The position numbers and the translations under genes were made by a program. From Drosophila pseudoobscura (Eukaryota > Arthropoda > Insecta > Diptera > Drosophilidae), in NCBI RefSeq assembly GCF_009870125.1, contig NC_046683.1, forward strand, positions 5,580,001 to 5,644,000: a stretch of 64,000 nt of DNA. The letters run 5' to 3'. The number at the start of each line of letters is the position of its first letter. Position 1 is the first letter of the stretch. The notes beneath the pieces were generated by a model, which saw only the letters and a list, made by a program, of their open reading frames with translations, was not told the origin of the DNA and searched no databases. Positions 24,201-35,281 of this stretch are shown one piece after another.

Positions 24201-24418
24201 TCATGTTCCAAATACTGGAGAAGCTGGTCGAAAGAGACAATACGATACAAACGGAAATACCTGCCAACTACCACACTGAGTTCCTAACCGCCCATCATTT
24301 AACCCATTTAATGGAAATGGGCATTATCTATGACGAAGACGAAAACCTCATCTTCCACCACAGAAGACATCGATCTCTAAGTCACGCCGACGGTCTGGTA
24401 TTCAATACCAGTCAATAA
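21299..24418 (+). CDS. LINE ORF2: APE endonuclease and reverse transcriptase
   Basis: A 1039-residue protein. The N-terminal ~240 residues are an AP-type endonuclease: QNVNG at 8-12, the metal-binding Glu at 38, DLNAKH at 155-160 and SDH at 237-239. The reverse transcriptase occupies about 500-800: a GPDG motif early, a YRPIALL finger motif, the palm aspartate in ALDFEKAFD, then AGVPQGSLLAPILYN and the catalytic YADD at 763-766. A C-terminal region of about 230 residues follows with no RNase H. The enzyme nicks target DNA and copies element RNA in place. All catalytic motifs are present. Its ATG abuts the ORF1 stop (TAAATG), so translation by termination-reinitiation is likely. Confidence 0.95.
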   Translation: MPVKIMFQNVNGIIQRRRRNELNEHLNKHRPDLMLLAEHNLRSTHSAGLTNYQFVRQHVASLESTQNTTRSPGTAVAICVRNGLNYERVKIDQMQYIEAVAVQIFHTNRRNLRTGLIAISLYLRPQHPLLRSDLDILMHSLAQIEDHEQLVIGCDLNAKHPTWNRPTYRPEHINTSGISLERWLADQPFLILHPTQEPTRPNQTGDSSIDFFLTSSSTPIDYSTFTYGCKIIKDFPSDHFGITININLGRNRLNYNPPKSIHNFQKIDPIHWNTIILQNLRHIPNTQNLNTADIDNHVHTLTNAIAKALDSDEAIPKITINPNNPNKPFTRLNTHCLNLIKRKRKLRRMLFRRLSTLTTNQRNQIKDTIKELDIQINCHIEIAELKTIDQKLRKINPSKISQKSLQTLNPNTPPKEQLAHDLHLTNEEAALIDIDLNLSTSQNITSTFHKINALAWSFERVHSQNENITDSDPVLRAHTIAINETIAQTTSTTLNSYKTTFNISRTADGNWPESHECGFTNAEELFETLKIKNSKKTMGPDGTSNFLLKHCNMPMLKHLATLFNHCLNLGYFPSEWKNSRIIAIHKPGLNPHNLRAYRPIALLSAISLLLEKIIMQQIQKHMDSHSTLKDTQYGFRAKSSTNHAFIAANDFIFENLSHKRATIACALDFEKAFDTVWTSGLIYKMTQFNFTPDITKIVHNYLTNRSFQVSSPEDSDLSLIRSIPAGVPQGSLLAPILYNIYLADMPDYQVPTGSTTQIKALIYADDILLLASSGSMATAERELNGYLNILCHYFTKWHLKLNASKCTSSIIKGPRLGYLYRNARRFQPSLFIYDRLAIKYEKQFKYLGVVYDEKLNFKTHTANARRKACAMIHKIQHIYKPISSNQGNVSHITRICALAYKKLIQPVLMYGYVAWMNIKTIEMEELRRFERKILRKSIGTQSRDALTGHYIPNKQLYKLTKTTRIDRLMFQILEKLVERDNTIQTEIPANYHTEFLTAHHLTHLMEMGIIYDEDENLIFHHRRHRSLSHADGLVFNTSQ

Positions 24419-24820
24419 GCCACTCCCCCGACCAACTGTAAATACTGTAAATACTCCCCTCCACTCCTCCCTCCTTTACCCAGTAAAATAAGAATAGAAT
24501 AAGCATACCACATAAATTAGCCCATAAGATCTAAACCAAATCAAAAGTAAACTTTATCCAGGTTTTTAACTTAACCATTTTTTCCTGGAAAACACTAAAC
24601 CACTAGATATTAACTATAACATAACCTAAACTAAAAGATAAGATCTCTAATATAATAGTAACCAAAAGACTAGCACCCGGATAAGCTTAAAGCGCAGGGT
24701 AAAATTACACACTCATAAGATAAAGTAAACTTGAACTTGTCACTCATGTATCACTATATACCTAAGCAGAAGCTGTGCTACTGTAATATGAAATATGACA
24801 ATAAATAAAAGCTAAAAAAA
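24419..24820 (+). other. LINE 3' UTR
   Basis: About 400 bases, A-rich, from the ORF2 stop to the A tail. It contains two overlapping AATAAA signals at 24800-24809 and ends GCTAAAAAAA at 24811-24820. No ORF is present. Confidence 0.8.
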
Positions 24821-25230
24821 GCCAGTGAAACCTGAAGGCTTGGTTAGTTTTGTTCTTGGTATGATTCTGCAAGCAGTCTTTTTTTTACTAAACCTGAAGC
24901 TTTGGTTCGAATTCGCCAGGAAGTGATCAAGCAGGGCGCCAGTGAAACCTGAAGGCTTGGCTCGTTTCCTTTAGGTGTGATTCTGCAAGCAGTCTCTTTT
25001 CACTAAACCTGAAGCATTGGTTCGATTTCACTAGAAGGTGATCAAGCAGGGCGCCGGTGAAACCTGAAGGCTTGGTTAGTTTCCTCTTGGTATGATTCTG
25101 CAAGCAGGCTTTTTTTACTAAACCTGAAGCTTTGGTTCGAATTCACAAGAATGTGATCAAGCAGGGCGCCGGTGAAACCTGAACGTTTGGTTCGTATCCT
25201 TTTTTTTACCACCAAGCAAGAGACCAAGCT
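24821..25230. repeat. Right part of the ~115-bp tandem repeat array
   Basis: About 3.5 units. Copies of GCCRGTGAAACCTGAA start at 24821, 24938, 25053 and 25168, giving periods of 117, 115 and 115. Each unit has two related subrepeats (AAACCTGAAGGCTTGG and AAACCTGAAGCTTTGGTTCG), a T run of variable length and the hairpin CTGC-AA-GCAG. The array decays after 25200 into a T run and CACCAAGCAAGAG. It is not a CRISPR: units are contiguous with no spacers. Confidence 0.9.
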
Positions 25231-26395
25231 CTCATAATAGCTGTTGCATATTAAATTCAGGAAACTTTTTTAACATTTGCAAAAAATAAAAGCAAAGACA
25301 TACGGTAACAACTCTTTAGAAAAACCAATCAATGCACATGCTTATATTCTTTAATGAAATTATTATTCATTAATTCGGTTTTTTTTTATTCAGCTACTGT
25401 CCAGTTTGTTATTGTGTTTGTATTCAATAAACTTGTTTGAACCGCCACTAATGCACACAGATTACGTATGAAATGTATATTGGATTTATAAATTCATTAT
25501 TCATTATTTAATGTCATATATTCATTGGGTTCAGTGCGGTTTGAAATAAGAAGAGTGAGGTCTTGGGTGTGGCATTTTGAGGTTTTGCGTTCGTATGAAA
25601 CCCCACGTAGATTTAAATTAAGTACATAATCCCCTGGTTATGTGTACAAGTGATTTCCCAGCCACTTTTAGCTCCGTTTAAATGGCTAACATCAAAAATA
25701 ATTTTTAAAAACTAGTTTGTCAAATGAATTATCCAAAGCCAAAATAGTTGTGACAAATTCGTGCAAAAATAAACAAGTTTGAAAGTTTGATTAAATTAAA
25801 ATAAAATGTCATTTCCATAGCTGCCAAATTGTATGTTTAATTTAATTATTCCTATTATTTCATTTGTCTGTTTTTTACAGCTACAAATCAACTAAATGGG
25901 TTTGGGTGAAGTTCTATAGAAAAATAAAAACGTTTTAGAAAATGGGGAACAGCTTAAAAGTGGCAGAGCAACGGAGAACCCGAAAAACTGAATCGATTTA
26001 TCTGTTCTATTGGAGGCAGTCTGCCCCCTCTTTACCCTATACCCATACCCAGGGAATATCCCCCCCTCTTTGCCAAGGAAGGAAGGAGGCTTATGTACCA
26101 CACGCGTGATGTACATAAGAGCGTATCTCGCTGCAGTGGGTGGAGCCTCCGAATGGCCATGAGGCCATATGTGTGTATGTGTGTGTTTGTGTGGGGGCGG
26201 AGGGCGTCAATGATGTGTCCAATCAGAAGCAAGACACACACACACACATAAATATACACAAACACCCACACACACGCACCCAAAGTGAAAGCAGAATCGG
26301 GACATCGGAGATGCCCGCATGAGTGGGCGGTTGGGTGCGCTCCTCTCTCTTCTTTCAGTATTTGGCTGTCTATGGATGTATTTGTACTATATATG

Positions 26396-26401
<6 letters not shown>

Positions 26402-26427
<26 letters not shown>
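26402..26427. repeat. (TG)13 microsatellite
   Basis: Uninterrupted TG dinucleotides, within a wider region (26160-26480) that is rich in CA and GT tracts on both strands. Confidence 0.9.
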
Positions 26428-29400
26428 AACGACAATGCCAGCAACGCAGACACAAACACACCCGCACACACAGGGGAAAAAAAGAAAGCAGCGGAAAAGA
26501 AGAAGGTAGCCGAGTGCCTCCAAAGGGGTGGTGCGGTGGTAGGAGTGCCAGCACAGAAGATTAGGGGAGGAGAGACGAAGCTGGACCCAGTCAGCCAGAA
26601 ATCAACAAAAGCCTGTCGACAGTGGTGGTGGCAGGGGAAGCGAGGCATTAAACAAGTCCGGGGGAGGAGACAAAACGTAAAAGAAACGAAAAATTGTTAA
26701 GCAGCTGGAAAAACCAACAAGCGAATGTGGATATTCGTAATGCCGATGGAAATGGCGGAGAAGATGCAGCTACGGGACACGAGGAAAGGGAAACAGCAGT
26801 GGAGATGCAAACTGGAGACAGAACAGATGACGAGAGCACAACACATACTCGTGTGCAAGAGGCAGAGAGTCAGCCCCTTGTGGGTGGGTGGAATGGATCC
26901 TACTTGTCTGGCAACTTGCGAGTGAAGTGCTGGAAAAAACTTGAGCTGATTGGCTCCGCAGGCGGAATGCAGGCTAGAATAGGAATGTGCCTTAAAAACA
27001 GGCTACATACCTACCTAATAATCATCAATATCACTCAGGCAGCTTAAATCAATGACTAAATGCAGATTAAACGGAGATAAAACGATTGAAATCCATAGTA
27101 AATGTCCTTTTTCTTGTCATATTAAAGTTTGGAGTATTTTACAGAGCAGAATATTTTAATTTTGAAAAGACTTTTATACATTTTTCTACCAAAATCTTAC
27201 CAAGAGTACTAGAATCTACCTTATCTCTTCTGCCATCTTTCTATCGTGCCTTTTTCATTTTCAAAATATCATATTTTCGAATCCTTAATCTTAGGGTTCC
27301 CACATTATTTCCTACACCATTCTATCAGTGATACCACTACTAAATACACATAAATACCCATTCGTAGATACTTTATAAAGTATATTTACCATTTATGTCA
27401 AGTGTCAAACATTTTTTCGCAACACCCCATAAAAGACAATGCTGAGATACGGTGGAACGGCCAATGAATATCTCAAGACCCGTCACAGAAGCGTTCCTCC
27501 TCTCACTAGTTTCTCGCACAGGACATTAGGACTTCATTTAGCGGGAAGACCCATTTAAAAGTATCTCCCGAGCTGTCCAAATGGCGCGCACAGGTATTCC
27601 AAAGCTCCGAAATTTGGTTACGCATCCCATTCCACCACGTTTCTGCACCAACAAAGTGAGGAGGGGGATAGATGTACACAAGAGCGTGCGAAATTTCGAA
27701 GGTGGCTGCATATTTTTTGGTAAGGTACACCCACGGGCTTGGGGTATATTTGTTTCCATAAGAAGTTTGCCAGAACTTTGTTTACGTTATATTTATAAGT
27801 ATTTCATTATGCTAACTCAATGAGTATAGAAAACTAATTGTAACAATACAATATATTAAGTACAATATATTAAATGACACCTTTTGGGGGCGATTCCATA
27901 TTTCTCCGTCAAGGGTTTTCCTGTTTTGAAAATACAAGTCCCTGTGTAAAAAGCTTTACTCTACTTCGGTGTACTTTATTCTAAAGAGTATTCCAACCCA
28001 ACTTTGTGGAAATGTGTCAAAATACGAAACCTCTATGATATGAGGATGGAAGGCTATCCATAGTTCGACATGACTTGCACCTAACGAGATATGCCGTTAT
28101 TTTTATTTGGCCTGGTCTGGCTCTTCTATCTGCAATGAAGGGTGCGAACTTTGTCACTCCGTTAACGTCAAGGCCATGAATACATCAGCGCCCCAGTGGC
28201 TGATGCGATGCTGCTGCGACTCCAGGAATGACGATTCGAACTGGAGTTGGGGACTGCGATTGGGGATGGGATCGGAATTGTGGTTGGGGTTGGGACCAGA
28301 GATTGGGAATTGGGAGTTGAATGGTCGACGTGTGTACGTACGTACTTACGTATATGACGCGTCTCCTTGTTTACCATCATTTGAACCCGAAAAATATTTC
28401 ACACCTATGCACACACACCCGCGCTTGCAAATACAGACAGACAGATGGAAATATGTGGGTACGAGTATGAGTGTGTGTGTGTGTGGATTGCTCGCTTGGC
28501 TGTCACTTTGCTCTGGCACTTTACCGTTCGAAGCGCTCGTTGAAATTCATTATGGCAAGCGGGAGCAGCGCCGCAGCAGCGGTTGTCAGGCAAAGGAAGA
28601 GCCCTGCCACTGAAAGGACAGCGACAGAGAGCGAAGAGATTGTCGTCGCTGGATCGTGTGGTGAGAGGCAGACAAAAGGCGGCGTGACAAACGTAACGTA
28701 ACTTAACGGAAAACAACAGACACCAGGCAGGCAGTGAGAGAGAGAGAGAGAGAGACAGCGGCCTCCGGGGAATGACAAAGTAGTAAAGAAAAGCTCGCTT
28801 CATGGCCGAAGCTTTAGATACTCCTGCAGATCTATAGTTTCTATTGAAGCTATATATATGATAGAACTATACGATGTATAACCCGTTTCAAATCAGAAAA
28901 CAGCCGAAGCGAAACGGGCATTAGTCCCTGTGGTACCTCCATTCCAGCCACCCTGAATTAAATTGTGCAATAAGTAGCCTTGATAGTTTTATTCCTGGGG
29001 TTTGAGTATGCAGTAGTCCCCTAGAGGCTTCATTCGAATGATAAAACAGCCTTTTATTATATAGACCAATTTGAGGCGAACATCTTCTTCTCGTTCTGTG
29101 CAACTGATAGTTTCATTCTCCCCACCGAGGCAAAAATTTGGTGTCACTATATCTAGAATTAGAATTAGGTGAGAACATCTTCATCATGTACTTTTTTAAC
29201 CTGCGATCTTTTCCAAGGCTCATTTACATCCCTATGTACTTTGTTTACATTATCAATCGTTATACCTTCTGTAAGGGTATGGAAAACAGAGATGAGATAG
29301 AAAACATCATGGGGTATGACTGAAACGGACAGAGACAAGCAGAACCCGAGACCGAGCCCGATCCAGAGGCAGAGGCAGAGTCAGACATGCGGATGGAGCG

Positions 29401-31490
29401 AATGGGAAACGAACTGACGAGGACTCTGCCATCCCTCGCCTCTCCTCTGCTCCATTCAACGCCGTGTCTAAATGTCGACGACAGGCCATTTTCTATAACT
29501 TATCTGATTTTAATTGCTTCAAACATGTGCGTGCCACATCATTGTCCTTCTATCTATCTCTCCTCTCTGTGTGAGTGAACGTGTGTGTGTCGACCATCCT
29601 TTTTGGCACTGTCAACATTATTTCACGTTAAAGCGCTGCCAGAGCAAAATGGGGACCAAAAAGAGGACCAGGAACAGCGAATAGTCGCAAAACGCTCACG
29701 TTGTCACTCCAGACATGTTGATGACCTCCAACTCCGTCCCCACTAGTACTATCCGCCCATCGCAGGAGTCTCTCATGTGAGCTTGTTTATCTCGCCCGAG
29801 CTATGGCTGGAGATGGAGCTGGCGCTGGAGCTTCTGGCTTCTTTTTATGAGCTTTGTCGGGCTTTGATGTTAATTACCCTGTAACAACGACGTCTTTCTC
29901 TGCCCTGTCATGCCCGGGCCCGGGCCCTGCCCCGTCACAGTCCCCACCAGTCTTTTGTTCCACCCTACCCGCCGGTAAACAAAACAGTGGTCCCTCCCCC
30001 CAAATTGCCCTCTATTTCCGAGTGTGTGTGTGTGTGTGCAGCGCTCGGTGGCCGAGATTATCTCCAAGGACCTATAAATCCAGTCATTAAAGTCAAAGTC
30101 ACAAGACGCTGCCACTGCCAGTGCCTTATCAGCTCTAGCCTTGGATTGCGAGCGGGGGGATGGGAGCTGGGGGATATCTCTTGAGCTGTCCCTTTGGTCT
30201 GCGTTCTTTGGTTTTATAATAAAATTAAGTAAAATTCTTGAACCACCGCACACACGCGGCGAAACGTCTGTGCAAAATCAGACGGAGCGGGGAATAACCA
30301 CTCCTGCTGCTGTGTCCTTTGTGGCTATACTTTTTGAGTTTTCAGCTCTCTCTTACCTCCTCGCGGAGTCTTTATTGTTGCTATGTTTGCAATATGGCCC
30401 ACCTGTACCGCTTATCCCCACTCCGGCTGCGGCTATTACTAGAAGCTTCTACGGATGTTTTAAAATCTACTTCCAAAAGCTTCATATGGCTTCATTAACC
30501 CATGGGTCCGTGGACAAAAGAGAGCTCTAAAAAAATTAAATAAAACATATGCAGAAAAGGAGGCACTAATCACCACATTTTTGTCCTCAATAGACCGGTC
30601 CTCAAACGGAATTGTCTTGGACCTTTCAAGTCGCTTTAAGAAAGTGTTACTGACAGAATCTTATCGGCACTTCTTGTGAAAAGCGAACAGAGAATACTAG
30701 GGTTGTAACTGTCTGCCGGAAAGGGAAAGTATCCTTTTTAATTCTTAACTTAAATCCAATCCTTTCCAAGCTCAAAAATGTCCCGGATCTTTAAAGAATG
30801 TGCCATCGATCTACCAGGTTTTTCATTAAACGTTAATGTACATTTTCTTTTAGCAGTCATTTAATCCTTGCTATGAATCTTGAAGCAACCTTCCCAACCT
30901 ATTGACCCAAAGAAACCCACATGCCTGGGTATACAACCGCTTTCGTAAAAACCTTGTTATTTCTGGTGTAAGTTCCATGCAATCTCAGCCTCAAATCAGA
31001 GTCAAATTTGTTGTGTGCCGCAGGCCTATCGACCCCCGGACCCTGCACTTAACCCACTGCCGTTGAGCCGCCCTGACGGTTCGCCTCGACGGACTCTATT
31101 AAAAATGCCTACAAATGCGCTTAGCAGTTGAAATAAATCTCCATATGTAAGATGACAGCTCGGCATAGGATGGGATAAGAGTGGTTTGGGAGTCGGGAAC
31201 ATTGCCATCGATTCCTATTCCGATTCCGGGCAGCAGATCTGGCTGTCACTTAAAAGCCATAAATAACTCATGCCCCGCTACTCTCATTTCGATTGCTGTC
31301 GATAGTTATCGATGGCTGCCGAGAGATTTCCAAGACCTTGGTCAGCGCCAGCTGGCGCCACTCGCATGGCCAAGGAATGGAATGGAATGAGATGGAATGA
31401 TGTGGAATGAGGACCAAATCGTGAGGAGTGAAGCTATTGTTTTTTAGCTTTAGCTTTAATATCGGATATGCAGGGGTGGGTTCAGCAGCT

Positions 31491-31527
31491 CCAATGCCAG
31501 TGCCAGTGCCAATGCCAGTGCCAGTTG
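31491..31527. repeat. CCARTG hexamer repeat
   Basis: Six imperfect copies of CCAGTG/CCAATG. A simple tandem repeat. Confidence 0.8.
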
Positions 31528-32959
31528 TGATTTCACTAATTTGTCGTCGTGTTGACTGTCAAATTGGATGCCATGTGTGGGTGTCATTAATGTCAACCCC
31601 CATGGATGCGGGGAGACTCTGCAGACAGACACAGAGACGACTCATTAATGCCACTCATCAAAACTATAACGAATGTTGAAGGGTCCAAACCCAGCCCCCT
31701 CGCATTGGCAGCAGCAGGCGGACGACACATCCAGAGACACATGAATATCCTGACACTATAAATTTGGGTTACCCTAACCAAGTTGAACCCATCCTATACC
31801 CAGACAGACAGACAGACAAACAGCAAGACAGACAGATACAAGAACGGAAACGGAGACAGTGGAAATGTGTTTTTGTGTTGATGACGCTGCTGATGGCATT
31901 TGTCGCCGTTCTCTGGCCGTTTCCATTACTGTTTTATCCACATCCACGTCCACGTCGTCATCCTCGTTCTCTTACTACCCATACCATAAGCTCGTAGGCA
32001 TTTTGCTATTTTCGCGTAAATTGCTGCTAATTTTGTTTATCGCAGGACAATTATCCAAGCGAACGAACTGACAAATGAGCCGCACACTTGTCCCCAAACC
32101 CAAACCAAAACACCCATACTCGTACACGGGCGAGGGATATGTGTCCTTTGTTCTGTCCTCAAGGTACAAGGGTTGCCACCAAATCGCTTGGTATAAAGAG
32201 ATAATCTGTGTTTTCGTCACAAATATCGACACATGTGTCTCCTGAACTGAAAAACAAATCCCAAGTAGTGACAGTAGTAGTATTGTTGAACTGCATTCAT
32301 AGCAATTGGGCTAAGTGGAACGTGAATAGTAATGGGAATGACCTTATTACCCCTTCTACAAGGTAGTGGCTCAAATGTTTACGAGTCCTTTTCCACAAAA
32401 TGACTTACCGAAAACATATATGGGCGTTACTCATCTTACTCTTTATACTATCTTTCTTCAAAGATTTTCCTCTGCTTTCCAAAGCGTATAAATATGGAGA
32501 GTCTCTCTTCTCGCACAAGATTAGCTGGTATCTACAAGCAGTGCACAAGAAAGCAGTGCGAAATATATATGAATAAGTCCGGTTAGGCAATAGCTTTCAC
32601 TTAGTTGCATAGTTCACGACGGTTTACCTTAAAGCAGTTGAATTTCAATCTGGACACACTTTATGGATGGCCCTGGCCCTGTCCCTGGCCCCAGCTCAGC
32701 CACACGTTCGCTTCTTTATCCAATTATGAATTTTTGTCATTACGCGCCATGGCAATGGCAATTGCTCCTTCCGTACGTATCCCCTGCCCCACCAACAGCG
32801 GGCCCCATCCCCATCAGTATAGCCATCGCATTACCATTCACCTTCTCATTCCCAATCCTCTGGCCGTCGCAGTCTCTTGCTCCTCTGCGGCGACAAAAAA
32901 CGAACGCAAAAATCTCATTATGATTTCATTTCGTTCAAATGAAGCTCTCGTGCTGGGAC

Positions 32960-33020
32960 TGTGTCCGCATCCGCACCGGCATCCGCATCCGTGCCCGTGC
33001 CGGTGTCGGTGTCCTTGTCC
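32960..33020. repeat. Imperfect GCATCC/GTGCCG hexamer tract
   Basis: A run of related six-base units (CGCATC, CGCACC, CGTGCC, GGTGTC). It opens Cys/Pro/His-rich frames that are not genes. Confidence 0.7.
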
Positions 33021-33620
33021 AGCTGCCAGCGGGTGGCAGTCGTAGATGCTAGGTAGCTCCGTGGCATCGGTCTCATGTGTTTGCCCGCCACATGCCGCTG
33101 CCACCTTCATTGTTGTCCAGCAATTGCCGCTGTGGGGCATTGCATCCAAAACCAAAAGGAACAACAATAAGAAAAGCAGGAAAACTGTGCCCTCCGAAGC
33201 ATTCTATACCCTAAAAGATCTAATCTTTTATGAAATATTTGTGATTTTTTGATCAAAATTGGACAAAATAATATATGAAAGGGAATACATACAATCATAA
33301 TTTATCCTATGGCCAAAAAGACTTTCTTACCTGCGTTACGAAAACTTCGTCAAAATCATTAGACCCCGTTTTCAGGGTATAAGAACTTGACTCTGTGGCT
33401 ATTCCTGTTCCTGCTGCCACTGCTGCCACTTCTCCCACCCACTCCCACCTACTGCCACGGCTGCCGTGGACAACGGATAAGGCGATAAATTTATTTTAAA
33501 ATAAAATTTACTTCCCCACTGTTGACTGCGTCTTCCCAGTTGCCGGCCTGCCTGTAATACCCCCAGTTGTTCCTGCTGTTTAATTTTGTTTGCTTCGCCG
33601 AGATCCTGTTTAAATATGTA

Positions 33621-33643
33621 TTTTTTTTTTTTTTTTTTTTTTT
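33621..33643. repeat. Homopolymer of 23 T
   Basis: Twenty-three consecutive T residues. On the minus strand it is an A tract that could be a retrotransposed tail, but the neighbouring sequence shows no recognisable element. Confidence 0.9.
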
Positions 33644-34800
33644 GTTTAGCTCTGTTCTGATGTCCTCGTTGTCCCCATTGTTGCTTTTGTACCTTCTGCT
33701 TACCTTAACGGCAAAAAAATATTGTTGTGTCCTGCCGTATTTAAATTAAAATGTTATTTATGTCAGCTGTTTGATTTCTTAACTTGTCCCGCCCCATGCA
33801 CCCCCAATCCCCAATCCACAGCCAAGCAGGAGAGGACGGCGCACAGCCCCGATTCACGGGACACAAGGCATTATTTTTCCCGTTTCTTGGTTTTCTTTTC
33901 GTTTCCTTTGCTTTGCTTTCCTTCATTCCCTTTGTTGTATTAGAAGTCGAAGCGTAAGCCGCTTAGTTAGTGTTAAACGGCTGGTAGCGCTACGTACACC
34001 GCTTGAGGGCAAACACGATGGTAGACGCTATCCATTTATGCAATTTAAGCTGGAGCATACCTCCACAATTGCGAGACATATTTCGTGAGCGATCCGATTC
34101 GGAATCATTGGTTTTCCGTAGAATTTTTCATAGTTCTTAGGAAGAACTAACTTTAAACACTCGCAGGCATACTGAAATCATTCATTATGCATTTGCATTA
34201 GTAAATTAGCCCTTTTCGATTTCGATTTTATGGCGTTACTTAATTCGCTGAGTGCTGCAAAACACCTGCTGTTTAATAAGCCTTTCATCAGCGTGCCTGC
34301 TAGAGTGATTGTCACATTGATAGTGCCTGATATTTGCATTTGTTTCGCTTTAATTGCATGACATAAACAAATGTGGTCTGCCATAACTATTGATTCAATG
34401 GCATTCCAAAGAAAATCGGTGGTAAATCAAAACAAATTGCGACTCGTAAACCACAATTTAATGGCATTCCCCACTGGCGTTCCGCAAGGCCAGACCCACC
34501 GCCACCGCCACCGCCGCCGCTCCGGAATAGGCCTTATGGCAATTGTGCACTTGATTGTTAGCGCCTTGTTGGGCACCCAACAGGCCGGAGTATCCCAGAC
34601 CAGACCGCATTGCCTGCCATATGGCTAACAATGTTGTTATTGTTGGCAATGGAAAAGCCGGGCATTCGGATGCACTGGCCCGGAAGCCGCAGCCGGCAGT
34701 CGGGAGAGCGACTTGAGAATGCACTTGACTTGAAATGAAAGAATCAGCTAAGAGCACGGCGCAAAAAATGTGCATAAAGAAATAAGAGGGAGCCACCCGC

Positions 34801-34801
34801 A

Positions 34802-34833
<32 letters not shown>
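34801..34833. repeat. (CA)n microsatellite
   Basis: An almost pure CA run with one T interruption near its start. Confidence 0.9.
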
Positions 34834-34835
<2 letters not shown>

Positions 34836-35083
34836 GCGAACAAAAAGTTTGCTCTCATTGTTTGGCCAAGAGATGTGCAAATTTGTATGCTCTCTCTTTC
34901 TCTCTCTCTGTTTGCATACCCTAGCGGAAGGTGCTATGAATTTGACCAAATGCCTGCAACGCGCAGAAGGAAGCGTATCTGACTTTCTAAATATGAAACA
35001 TGATTATCGTATACTCTGTATCTATAAGATCGTTTGGTCGAAAAACCAATATCCATATCGGATGATTGTATAACGCAATGAAA

Positions 35084-35281
35084 CACCAGCACGACTTGCT
35101 CAGCGATCAATGATGGAAGGCATACGATAGCACACATTATAATCGTGTGCAAAAAAGAAGCACTACCTCTGCAAAAACAGCAACAAAAAATACCAAAGCC
35201 CCAAATCTATGATTCAATTTTGTTGTATAGTGTAATCGCGACTATCGTATGCAATCCATCACTGAGCAAGTTGTACTGGTG
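35084..35281. repeat. Imperfect inverted repeat, arms about 40-47 bp
   Basis: The left arm (35084-35130) and the reverse complement of the right arm (35242-35281) share CACCAG, ACTTGCTCAG, TGATGGA and GCATACGATAG in order, with a few mismatches and small gaps. The ~110-base loop contains a smaller hairpin, GCACAC...GTGTGC, near 35130-35150. It could be a degraded fold-back element or a structured RNA; no terminal duplication is evident. Confidence 0.6.

Larger units (their letters stand above)
19515..24820 (+). mobile_element. Full-length Jockey-clade non-LTR retrotransposon (LINE)
   Basis: The element has a 5' UTR, two long open reading frames and a 3' UTR ending in overlapping AATAAA signals (24800-24809) and a short A tail before the tandem repeat resumes at 24821. 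GACGTG at 19542-19547 matches the internal downstream promoter element used by Drosophila LINEs. Placing it at +28 gives a transcription start, and so an element start, at about 19515, exactly where the H2A match ends. Both ORFs are uninterrupted, so the copy is young or still competent. I see no clear target-site duplication. Clade assignment rests on the ORF1 zinc knuckles plus the APE endonuclease/RT arrangement without RNase H; the family name is not known to me. Confidence 0.93.

Noticed and set aside
24880..24920. Real tRNA gene in the tandem repeat
   Set aside because: Box-like sequences exist, but the spacing is wrong and no acceptor stem or anticodon loop can be formed.
24821..25230. 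Regular repeats considered as a CRISPR array
   Set aside because: Units are contiguous with no unique spacers, and the host is a eukaryote.
26694..27047. 117-residue acidic ORF
   Set aside because: It begins at a non-ATG codon, runs through an A-rich region and ends in unrelated hydrophobic residues; no domain and no flanking splice sites.
28551..28660. Possible first exon starting MASGSS with a GTGAGA donor
   Set aside because: No acceptor and coding exon can be joined to it within the 12 kb downstream on the plus strand; the stretch is Ala/Arg-rich and borders GA repeats.
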